From Cyanobium sp. Aljojuca 7A6 (lineage in GTDB: Bacteria; Cyanobacteriota; Cyanobacteriia; PCC-6307; Cyanobiaceae): a stretch of 64,000 bases of DNA. The notes below the pieces were generated by a model that saw nothing but the letters and a program-made list of their open reading frames with translations, had not been told where the DNA came from and did no database searches. A program made the translations under genes and the position numbers. The stretch lies in NCBI RefSeq assembly GCF_024346455.1, contig NZ_JAGQCY010000004.1:124001-188000 (forward strand), in the 5' to 3' direction. How positions within the stretch are numbered: the first letter of the stretch is position 1; each line of letters begins with the position of its first letter. Shown here piece after piece: positions 35,776-43,177 of the stretch.

Positions 35776-36845
35776 TGGGGAGACACCAACGAACCGCCGG
35801 CTCCGGCAGGCGCTTGCTCAGCCGGGGCCACGCTGGCGCTGGCGCTGGCAGGAACCGGCGGAGGTGCGATCGGGGCCGTTGCCACGGGGGAACCCTTGGC
35901 AGGGGCGGGGGTGGAGCTGTCCTCGGCAGGAATCGGCTGCAGGTTGACGATCGTTGGGGTGACCGTTCCGGGGACCTGGGCCGGTTGGCGGCTCGACCAT
36001 TCCTTGATGTCCTCGATCACCGCGGGATCATCGGTCTGGCTGAGAACATCCACGGTGCCGTCGGCCTGCACGGCGAGGGGGACTTGGGTGGGCTTGCTGA
36101 CCCGGGTGGAGGGCACGTAGATCACGCGGCCCTGCTGAAGTTTGGCCGTTTTGGTGGGGGTCGGGGCCGGCAGGGTACGGATGGCCTGGCGCATGGGTTC
36201 CCTCAGGCTTTTGGGCAAGGGAGCCATGGGGTCTCCGCTGCTGGCCCATCGGGCCCGCTCTGCCCTGGCCACAGGTGGCATGGCGGGTGAACCCAGGTCC
36301 TGGATGGTGAGCACACCGCCAAGAAGCTCGGAGTTCGAGAAGTTGCGTTGGAGCAGGGGGTTGGCACTCCCCAGGCCTGTGGTCCCCAGGGATGGCCCTT
36401 CCATACGGAACGTGGCCGTGGCGGCGGGGGCCTTGGCGGTGCGAGCAGGACTGGTGCTTCTGAGCGCGACGGCGGGGCGCCGGCCTGGATCGGGCCTGGC
36501 ACGGGAGGAGTTGGAAGGACCGCTCAGGTCGAGGCTGCGCGACAGCGGGGCATCCAGGAGCGAACCGATCTTTTCGGAGGCAGAACTGAGCACATGACCC
36601 GTGGTGACACCAAGCTCGTCAAGCGGTGACGTTGAGGACGTTTCGGTGGCTTTAATTGGCGCTTCAGGCAGGGAAGCAATCGTCCCTTCAGCGGCTTTGG
36701 GATCGGCGGGCTGGGGAATGGCCATGTCCTTGACATCGGCCTGCCAGCGGTCATGGGCATCAATGGCCAGCAAGGGCAGCCAGATGGACTGGCTCAACAG
36801 GGCCCAGGCTATGGCTTTGGGGCTGATGGTGGGTTCGCGGTACAT
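35772..36845 (-). CDS. Pro/Ala/Ser-rich envelope protein of unknown function
   Basis: 357 residues from ATG 36845. An N-terminal hydrophobic segment (AIAWALLSQSIWLPLLAI) probably anchors it, followed by a long disordered-looking region rich in Pro, Ser and Ala. The most structured part is ~245-310: QQGRVIYVPSTRVSKPTQ, then VQADGTVDVLSQTDD and VIEDIKEWSS. The C-terminus is Pro/Ala low complexity. I find no PEP-CTERM sorting tail. It is coupled by GTGA to the beta-barrel gene and lies just downstream of the Wza-like gene, so a periplasmic adaptor in export is a fair guess. Upstream in-frame sequence to 36983 is not needed. Confidence 0.6.
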   Translation of the reverse strand: MYREPTISPKAIAWALLSQSIWLPLLAIDAHDRWQADVKDMAIPQPADPKAAEGTIASLPEAPIKATETSSTSPLDELGVTTGHVLSSASEKIGSLLDAPLSRSLDLSGPSNSSRARPDPGRRPAVALRSTSPARTAKAPAATATFRMEGPSLGTTGLGSANPLLQRNFSNSELLGGVLTIQDLGSPAMPPVARAERARWASSGDPMAPLPKSLREPMRQAIRTLPAPTPTKTAKLQQGRVIYVPSTRVSKPTQVPLAVQADGTVDVLSQTDDPAVIEDIKEWSSRQPAQVPGTVTPTIVNLQPIPAEDSSTPAPAKGSPVATAPIAPPPVPASASASVAPAEQAPAGAGGSLVSPQ

Positions 36846-36897
36846 GGCTGTCGGAGGAGGCGACGTTTTGTGAAGAGGCGGGTGACTGATCGGAATG

Positions 36898-38145
36898 TTA
36901 ACGGCGGAAGTTGTTGTTCCTGTTGCCGTTGAAGGTATCTCGGAAGAAATAATAAGAGCTTGCGGCCTGACTGAGAGGAACAATGACCTGATTGATGACG
37001 TCGAGGGCCTCGGCGTAAAAGGTGCGGTTCACGATGATCGTGTCCCTGTCCCGCAGCGGGGGATTCAGCCCCTTGGAGACGCCGATCCCGTCTCTATAAC
37101 TGAACACTTCACGGGTGGTGGTTCCGTTACGGTTGAGTCGGACAAGCTCAATGTCGTTCTTGTTTGCCCGCCAGTTCTCGGCGCCACCGGCCCGGAAGAT
37201 GGCTTCAGCCAAGGGGGTGTTGGCGGGCAGGCTGATGGTGCCGGGGCTTCTGACTTCACCGATCACCGAAACGGTGATCGTCGCCGGGGCCAGGTTTGTC
37301 GCTCCGATCTGAAGGATTTCCTCGGGGATCAGATCTTCGGTACGGGCGATGACGATGGTGTCACCGTCGAACAGAATCGGGTTCTGACGCTGGTTGCCCA
37401 CCTGGAACACCTGGGCCAGATCCAGGACGGTCTGCTTCTGGCTGCCGTCTGGCCCGGCCAGACGGCGCAGCAGCACTTTGCGAATGTCGGCGTTTAGAGT
37501 TACCCCCCCAGCTGTCTGGATGGCGGAAACCGGAGTGGAAAAGGAGGCGAGGGGATACAACCCAGGGCGACCCACCTCCCCGATGATGGTGACCTTGACA
37601 GGTCGGGGTGAGGTGAGGCTGAGGATCAGCTCGGGCCGCACCAACTGCTTTTCATACAGGGAGATCAGCCACCGCGTGGCCTGGCCGATGGTCAGACCTG
37701 TCAGCTGTACCGAACCAAGTAGCGACAGGGTGGACGTGCCGTCGGGAAGAATGACGACCGGACCGCCGATGGCGACGGCCGAAGGGTCGGTGAAGGTGAG
37801 CTGCAGACCATCGCCAGGCCCGAGAACGTAAAGATCGTTGTAGACCTCCGTCACCGAGAGGGGAAGCGGAGCCGACGAGGCAGGGCCTGCGGGTGGTGCG
37901 GCACTGACAGGGCCAGCTCCCGGCCACTGGGACTTAGGGGAGATCCCCTGGGGCACCGAGGCCCTCAGGCCGGTCGGAACGAACATCACGCCGGTGAGAC
38001 CCAGCAGGCTCAAGGCGGAAAGTCGCCGCCGGGCGGACCTTCTGCCCATCCACTGGGCGTAGGGGAACCACCGAACGACGGCCTGCTTCTGCCCAGTGAT
38101 GGGCCTTTTGGGTACAGATGCTCTTGGAGGAGAAGCCACCGACAT
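36898..38145 (-). CDS. Wza-like polysaccharide export protein (Poly_export/SLBB)
   Basis: Outer-membrane-side exporter of capsular or extracellular polysaccharide. 415 residues from ATG 38145. An N-terminal hydrophobic segment (~42-58) is followed by the Poly_export domain (YVLGPGDGLQLTF ... VVILPDGTSTLSLLGSVQL) and SLBB repeats (VKVTIIGEVGRPGLYPL at ~160 and ITVSVIGEVRSPGTISL at ~290). No lipobox Cys is seen in the leader, so it is probably not a lipoprotein as E. coli Wza is. Divergent from the Wzc-like kinase with a 96-base shared control region. Confidence 0.92.
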   Translation of the reverse strand: MSVASPPRASVPKRPITGQKQAVVRWFPYAQWMGRRSARRRLSALSLLGLTGVMFVPTGLRASVPQGISPKSQWPGAGPVSAAPPAGPASSAPLPLSVTEVYNDLYVLGPGDGLQLTFTDPSAVAIGGPVVILPDGTSTLSLLGSVQLTGLTIGQATRWLISLYEKQLVRPELILSLTSPRPVKVTIIGEVGRPGLYPLASFSTPVSAIQTAGGVTLNADIRKVLLRRLAGPDGSQKQTVLDLAQVFQVGNQRQNPILFDGDTIVIARTEDLIPEEILQIGATNLAPATITVSVIGEVRSPGTISLPANTPLAEAIFRAGGAENWRANKNDIELVRLNRNGTTTREVFSYRDGIGVSKGLNPPLRDRDTIIVNRTFYAEALDVINQVIVPLSQAASSYYFFRDTFNGNRNNNFRR

Positions 38146-38241
38146 ACTTTGATCGGATTTCCACCATAGACGCCCGAGTCAAGAGGGCATTCTTCTCCGG
38201 TTGCCATTATCATCGGAACAACTTTCCTCGCAGTTCATAAC
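38146..38241. promoter_or_regulatory. Shared control region between the Wza-like and Wzc-like genes
   Basis: 96 bases between divergent starts, less GC-rich than its surroundings. For the kinase, TATCAT (38208-38213) is a reasonable -10 element 28 bases before the GTG start; no good -35 is visible. For the exporter, only a weak TATGGT is seen. Export and chain-length control are presumably co-regulated from here. Confidence 0.4.
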
Positions 38242-40572
38242 GTGACAACGACGGGTGTTCCTCCTGAGACCTTTCCGGGTGGAACGCCGCGCCCACTGTC
38301 CCTCCCGGCGACGACCAGTCAGGGTCCCACCCCCAATCTCCCTTTTGATCCATCGCTTCAGAGTCCCCTGAACCCCACGGGCGAAGGCCAGTCAGGCTCC
38401 GGTGGCTTGGGCGGGCTGGTGCGGACCGTCAAGCGCCGCCAATCCGTCTTCCTGCTCACCTTCGCTGTGGTGACAGGTGTGCTGGCGATCAACACCCTGC
38501 GGCAACGCATCTTCGATCCCGTCTACCAGGGGGGGTTTCAGATGCAGATCAGCAATCCGTTTGATAACCCCGGCAGCGGCGGAGGCGGAGGCGGCGGATC
38601 CGTGGAAAGTATCGCCCGCAGCGAAATCAAGACCGACGTCCCCAGCCTCATCGTCCTGATGCGCAGTCCCCTGCTGCTCGGACCGGTCGCCCAGCGCCAA
38701 GGAGTCCCGCTTCGCGCCCTTGAGCGCAACCTGTCGATCAACCAGGAGTCGGCACGGGTCGACAACGTTTTGAATGTCTCGCTGCGCTGGCCTGATCCCG
38801 CCAAAGGCAAGGTTATTCTGCGTCAGCTTGCGAAGGATTATACAGCCTTCTCCATGACCCAGCGCCAGGCTGCAGTCAATTCAGGCGTCCGATTCCTCGA
38901 TGAGCAGGCCCCGGCCATTGAGGCCCGTGTTCAGAAGCTCTCTCAGGAGATGCTCAAATTCCGCGAACGCAACAATTTTGTCGACCCTGCCACGGCCGCC
39001 AGTCAAATCCTCGGAGCCCGTGAAGGACTCGTCAACCAGGCGCGCGCCCTGCAGAACGAACAGGTTCAGCTGGACAGCCAACTGAAATCGATTCAGACCG
39101 GAAAGCTGCAGTTCACCCCCAGCGGAGCCCCCACCGCCTTAGAACAGCTTGGTCGCAACAGCGTTCTCGTGCCTGGACGAGCATCCTCAGGGGCGGAGGC
39201 CGCCAGCGGCACTCCCACGCCTCTCGATCTGCTCAACCAATTCGAGCAGGAGCTCGCCACGGCCAAAGGCACCTTCAAGGAAAACTCTCCAATCGTGCAA
39301 TCCTTGCTGGCGAGACGTAACCAACTGCTTCCAGTGGTCCAGCGCCAAGCCGCGGACGCCGTCAAGGCTCGGTTGCTCTCCAATGCGGCCCAACAAGATG
39401 AGATCAACCGGCAGATTCTGCTGCTTAGCGAGAATTTCCGGAACAACCCGCAGAAGTTGTCGGAGTTCGAGAATATCAACCAGCGTCTGTCGATCGCAAG
39501 GGAGCAGTACTCCTCCTACATCCAGGCCAGGGAGCGTTATCGCTTGGAGATGGCCCGCTCAATCTCTCCCTGGGAAGTGATCGGTCCCCCAGATTTCGGC
39601 GGCAGCCCTGTCGAGCCCGACATCCAGAGCAACCTGCTGCGAGCCATCATGATCGGCCTGCTGGCTGGTCTCGGTGCGGCCATCCTGAGGGAGCGAACGG
39701 ACAACGTCTTCCATACCCCCATGGAAGTGGAAAAGGAACTTCAGATGCCCGTGCTAGGCCTGATTCCATACCTGCCCCTAGAGCCCGGTGTCGACATCGC
39801 TACCAGTATCTCCAAGATGTCCTCCAGCGAGCGCTTTGCGATCAAAGAGTCCCTGCGCAGCCTGTTCACAACCTTCCGCCTGCTTCGTGCTGACAACAAC
39901 ATCCGCATGGTGGGGATCACTTCCTCCACCCAAGGGGAGGGAAAATCCACAGCCGTTTCTGTTTTCGCCCGTACTCTCGCAGATCTTGGCCTAAAGGTGC
40001 TTGTCGTTGACTCCGACATGCGTCTGCCCATGCAGGCCAGATATCTTGGAGTGGAGCAGGGTGATGGCCTTTCCACTCTCTTGTCTGATTCCACCCGAAA
40101 GCCCACGGATTTCATTCATTCCATTGTTGAGAATCTGGATGTGCTTCCTGCCGGTCCGAAGCCACCCGATCCCGCCAAGCTTCTGAACTCCAGTCGCTGC
40201 AAGGAAATCATGGACGAGATCCGTGCCCTTCCCGGCTACGACATCATCGTGCTGGATGCACCTCCCTGTCTGATGCTGGCCGATCCGATCCTCCTCGGGG
40301 AGAAGCTGGATGGAATCCTTTTTCTTGTTGGACTTGGCAAGGTGAGTCGCGAGCTGGCCCCGCAAGCGAGCCGGCGGATCAAAGCCTCTGGAGTCGATGT
40401 GTTGGGCGTAATTTGCAACCAGGTGAACTTCCCAAGTCGTCTCAATGATTATGGTTATGAATATGGTTACTACTATCACTATGCTTATTGCATCGGCCTC
40501 TGGATATGCCAAGAGCGGTACCGAGTCAACCCCCGGTGGGTTTGGCAGTTATGTGCAGCGCTACCGCGATAG
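38242..40572 (+). CDS. Wzc-like tyrosine autokinase / chain-length regulator (frameshifted tail)
   Basis: Inner-membrane co-polymerase that sets polysaccharide chain length and autophosphorylates on tyrosines. As read, 776 residues from GTG 38242. Wzz domain: first helix SVFLLTFAVVTGVLAINTL near 70, long coiled coil ~220-430, second helix ~470-482. BY-kinase domain: Walker A with Lys568 (TQGEGKST), Walker A' LVVDSDMRLP (Asp590, Asp592), Walker B VLDAPP (Asp672). A tyrosine cluster starts at residue 737 (YGYEYGYYYHYAY). After residue 749 the frame runs into unrelated text (CIGLWICQERYRV), while the +1 frame continues with Tyr-rich, kinase-tail-like sequence to 40834. One extra base near 40488-40489 would explain this; the repaired protein has 863 residues. 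Confidence 0.9.
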   Translation: MTTTGVPPETFPGGTPRPLSLPATTSQGPTPNLPFDPSLQSPLNPTGEGQSGSGGLGGLVRTVKRRQSVFLLTFAVVTGVLAINTLRQRIFDPVYQGGFQMQISNPFDNPGSGGGGGGGSVESIARSEIKTDVPSLIVLMRSPLLLGPVAQRQGVPLRALERNLSINQESARVDNVLNVSLRWPDPAKGKVILRQLAKDYTAFSMTQRQAAVNSGVRFLDEQAPAIEARVQKLSQEMLKFRERNNFVDPATAASQILGAREGLVNQARALQNEQVQLDSQLKSIQTGKLQFTPSGAPTALEQLGRNSVLVPGRASSGAEAASGTPTPLDLLNQFEQELATAKGTFKENSPIVQSLLARRNQLLPVVQRQAADAVKARLLSNAAQQDEINRQILLLSENFRNNPQKLSEFENINQRLSIAREQYSSYIQARERYRLEMARSISPWEVIGPPDFGGSPVEPDIQSNLLRAIMIGLLAGLGAAILRERTDNVFHTPMEVEKELQMPVLGLIPYLPLEPGVDIATSISKMSSSERFAIKESLRSLFTTFRLLRADNNIRMVGITSSTQGEGKSTAVSVFARTLADLGLKVLVVDSDMRLPMQARYLGVEQGDGLSTLLSDSTRKPTDFIHSIVENLDVLPAGPKPPDPAKLLNSSRCKEIMDEIRALPGYDIIVLDAPPCLMLADPILLGEKLDGILFLVGLGKVSRELAPQASRRIKASGVDVLGVICNQVNFPSRLNDYGYEYGYYYHYAYCIGLWICQERYRVNPRWVWQLCAALPR

Positions 40573-40834
40573 TTACATGAAGGGTGCCGCCACCAATGCG
40601 TCGAGTGGCGCTCGGTACAACGAGGGAGAGTCAGACGTCAAAACCTATTTTCGCGATGAGGGTGGTCAGGGCTCCGGCCCATCCACTTCCAACGGAGGCA
40701 ACGTTTCGAGCCTGACCTCCAGCAGCTCCTTGCCTCCTGTCGAAAGGGTCCTTTCCCGTCATCATCACAAGGGCAGCGACTCCGGTGGCGGTCCGATGCG
40801 CTGGCTGCGCAAACGCTTCGGTAACAAGAGCTGA
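40490..40834 (+). other. Displaced C-terminal tail of the Wzc-like kinase
   Basis: In the frame shifted by one base the sequence reads ASASGYAKSGTESTPGGFGS, then YVQRYRDSYMKGAAT, later ARYNEGESDVKTYF, and ends RWLRKRFGNKS. It carries further tyrosines and keeps coding-like codon use through to the TGA at 40834. Removing one T at 40488-40489 (TATTGCATCG to TATGCATCG) joins it to the kinase exactly. An ATG at 40445 in this frame could not make a sensible separate protein because its first residues repeat the antisense-like reading of the tyrosine cluster. Sequencing error, true mutation or recoding remain possible. Confidence 0.7.
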
Positions 40835-40844
40835 GCGCCCCCTC

Positions 40845-41396
40845 TCAGTCTTGAGTGAAATCTGTGGCCCTAGGCCCGCTTGACAGGATGCTCTCCAGCA
40901 TCACCAGGTGGGTGTAAATCGGCATTGCCATCGGATGGCAGCGTCTCACCCAGGCCAGGGCTGCCAGCATGTCAAAACCGCGCAGCCGCGCTGTGAGGCC
41001 TACAGCCAGCAGTGGCGAGCGCTCGTATCCCGCCATGCAATGCAGGTAAACCGGGGCAGCGTCATCCACCAGGTCCTTCGCCCTGGCCAGGGCAAGGGCG
41101 AGCCTGGCTTGCTGCATTGGCTCCTGCTCCCGATGATCGGGCAGGGAGACCCTGTCACTCGACCACCCAGGCGGAAGGACAAGTCCGGTTTCCTCCTCTG
41201 GATAGCAACAGCTGAAGCGGCTGCGAAATCCGGCCTGCTCCAGTTGCTGCCAGTGCCTGTCGCTGCGGGGCATCGGACCCACAGCCAGCCGATTGGTGAG
41301 AATCCAGCTGCAGGGAAGCGAGCTTTCGGGCAGCCCATGGCTTGGGTTGTCGGCCTCTCTCAGGCTCTGCAGAAACCGCCTCAGAACGCCGACCAT
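40845..41396 (-). CDS. Dual-specificity-type protein phosphatase
   Basis: 183 residues from ATG 41396. The signature HCMAGYERSPLL (CX5R with Cys and Arg) and the preceding acidic loop SLPDHREQEP with the general-acid Asp place it among dual-specificity/tyrosine phosphatases. FSCCYPEEETG may bind or shield the site. It is convergent with the tyrosine kinase, ten bases apart, so it is the obvious candidate to dephosphorylate the kinase tail, replacing the low-molecular-weight phosphatase Wzb of other bacteria. No signal peptide: cytosolic. Confidence 0.85.
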   Translation of the reverse strand: MVGVLRRFLQSLREADNPSHGLPESSLPCSWILTNRLAVGPMPRSDRHWQQLEQAGFRSRFSCCYPEEETGLVLPPGWSSDRVSLPDHREQEPMQQARLALALARAKDLVDDAAPVYLHCMAGYERSPLLAVGLTARLRGFDMLAALAWVRRCHPMAMPIYTHLVMLESILSSGPRATDFTQD

Positions 41397-41573
41397 TAGT
41401 GGATCACCTGGGCGTTGACCCCAGCCTGCCGCGAGGTCACCATCGCCTGTTCAGGCTGTTGAGCGGCATCGGCAAAGGGGCGCGTGGAGGGTGTGACGGC
41501 GATGACGGGAAGGGGGAGCGGTGATTCAGGTGCAAACGTTGCGCTTTTCGGCTACGGGGGGTGCGCTCCCTGC

Positions 41574-42242
41574 CTAATCCTGGGATTGCAGCACTGGCTT
41601 CACCAAGCCCAGCACCTGCTGCCAGAGGCCGTCGGACGGTGGTTCCCCTTGGGGCCCCCGCAGACTGATCAGCGTGCAGGCATAGGAGCGATTGGCCTGG
41701 AGTCCGATCACACGCTCGAGAGCGGCGACCTTGCCGCTGGCCCGACGGTCGGCAATGGCTGTGAGTTGTTCGCGCGTCACCCCGAAGGGCTCATCAAGGC
41801 CAGGCCCCCTCACCAGGCAGGTCTGAAGCACGGGGCGATCCTGGGCCAGGCCCGCCGCTGTGGGTACCGGTGCCATGGTCAGATGACGCTTTCTGAGCTT
41901 CAGGCTGGGTTGATCTCGAGCGATGGTGCCGGCCTGAAAATTGAACCTTTGGCGCATGGAGCCCTCAATGACGGTGAGCTCATACCCACCCCGCAGGGGG
42001 ATCACCACCGGTGTCGACGTCGCGAGTTCGATGTTGCGCTTCGCATGCCAGAGGCTGGCAGTTGAGGGGCGATCTTTCAGAGAGAGGAGCTTGGCCTCGC
42101 CTAGTTTGGCCTCCAGTTGTTCAGCGGGGAGCGGGGCGGGTGCTGTGGGCCAGCGTGGCAGCACGATCGCCTGGGTGGCCAGGACGGCTGCCACGGCGGC
42201 GAGTGTCCCATACCACCGCACCAGAAGTGGAGAGGTGATCAC
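41574..42242 (-). CDS. Cyanoexosortase A system-associated protein
   Basis: 222 residues from a GTG at 42242 that overlaps the exosortase stop (GTGA). One N-terminal membrane helix (WYGTLAAVAAVLATQAIVL) anchors a periplasmic domain with RNIELATSTPVVIPLRGGYE and MRQRFNFQAGTIA, and a late SYACTLISLRGPQGEPP. The position directly after the exosortase and this layout fit the TIGR04153-type partner (EpsI-like) of cyanoexosortase A. Its biochemical role is not established; it is thought to assist sorting. A 177-base gap without features separates it from the phosphatase. Confidence 0.78.
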   Translation of the reverse strand: MITSPLLVRWYGTLAAVAAVLATQAIVLPRWPTAPAPLPAEQLEAKLGEAKLLSLKDRPSTASLWHAKRNIELATSTPVVIPLRGGYELTVIEGSMRQRFNFQAGTIARDQPSLKLRKRHLTMAPVPTAAGLAQDRPVLQTCLVRGPGLDEPFGVTREQLTAIADRRASGKVAALERVIGLQANRSYACTLISLRGPQGEPPSDGLWQQVLGLVKPVLQSQD

Positions 42243-43177
42243 GAGCTTTCTCCCTGTGCCGGCGGCGAGGGCAAGGGAGGCAATTCCCTCTCGAGGAGCT
42301 GCATGTAAAGCCTGCCGAAGATCAGGACCGCCACCCCCGAAAAGACAAGCGATCCGGTGCTCTCATGGAAAAAATCGAACCACCAGCTTCCCTTGGAGTA
42401 ACCGTTACCGGCAAACACCGCCAGCAGAGCGATACGGAAGGTGTTGCAGATCAGCCCAATCAGCGGAGCGGCCAGAAACAGCAGGAAACGACTGGTCCAG
42501 GAACGGATTGGAAAGGCCAACAGGAAGATCACGCCCACGCAGAGAATCTGAGCCATCAGGTCGACGCCGTTGCACGGTCCCAGGACCTTCACGCCACCCC
42601 CGGGAAGAAGCACGCTGCGGGCATTCACGATCACGTCCAGTCCCAGGATGCTGAGCCAGAAGCCGGAGACACGGGCGGTGAGCAGGCTGATGGGGGCTTC
42701 CGGCAGGATTCGCATCAACAGGGCGAAGCCTGGTAGCAGCATCAGGCAGAGCAGGGGATCGCGGAAGCGGCCAAGCTGGCTGGGCTTTTCGGCCAGCAGA
42801 CCCAGGGCAGCACCGCCGATCGGCGCGAGGGCGAACAACAGGCCGTCCCAGTGCAGGATCACAGCCGAGCGGGTCAGGACCCAGAGCAGCACCAGGGTGC
42901 CGATGATCAGCCCCCAGGCGGCAGGTCGGGGTTCAAGGTCCTCGAACTGATCTTCCATGCAGATCACTGCTCCTCCCCAGACCAGAAGGGAGAACACAGT
43001 GATGTGCTCACTCTGGCTGCTCTGGAAGACGGCGACGTTCTGGATGGCTACGGCTGCGGAAAGGGCCAGCCAGAGATTGCGGGGTGTCGGTGGAGGAAAG
43101 GCCGGAATGGAGGCCCGCCAGGACGCAGGCAGCCTCAGCAGGAAATCGTTGTAGAGACGCGCGACGATGTTGTTCAT
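42239..43177 (-). CDS. crtA: Cyanoexosortase (exosortase-type protein-sorting transpeptidase)
   Basis: Integral membrane cysteine enzyme that cleaves PEP-CTERM-type tails and hands the protein to the surface or the EPS matrix. 312 residues with about eight helices. The catalytic residues are all present: Cys202 (LGPCNGVDLMAQ), Arg248 (CNTFRIALLAV) and His271 (FFHESTGSLVF). The pattern fits cyanoexosortase A; the partner gene downstream supports this. It is coupled by a 4-base overlap to the dehydratase upstream, so sorting is tied to EPS synthesis. No PEP-CTERM substrate is encoded in this window. Confidence 0.9.
   Translation of the reverse strand: MNNIVARLYNDFLLRLPASWRASIPAFPPPTPRNLWLALSAAVAIQNVAVFQSSQSEHITVFSLLVWGGAVICMEDQFEDLEPRPAAWGLIIGTLVLLWVLTRSAVILHWDGLLFALAPIGGAALGLLAEKPSQLGRFRDPLLCLMLLPGFALLMRILPEAPISLLTARVSGFWLSILGLDVIVNARSVLLPGGGVKVLGPCNGVDLMAQILCVGVIFLLAFPIRSWTSRFLLFLAAPLIGLICNTFRIALLAVFAGNGYSKGSWWFDFFHESTGSLVFSGVAVLIFGRLYMQLLERELPPLPSPPAQGESS

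Noticed and set aside
35772-36845. Exosortase substrate in the EPS locus
   Set aside because: The C-terminus has no PEP motif, membrane helix or basic tail.
40445-40834. Separate 129-residue protein starting at ATG 40445
   Set aside because: Its first residues come from the wrong-frame reading of the kinase tyrosine cluster; the remainder is better explained as the frameshifted kinase tail.
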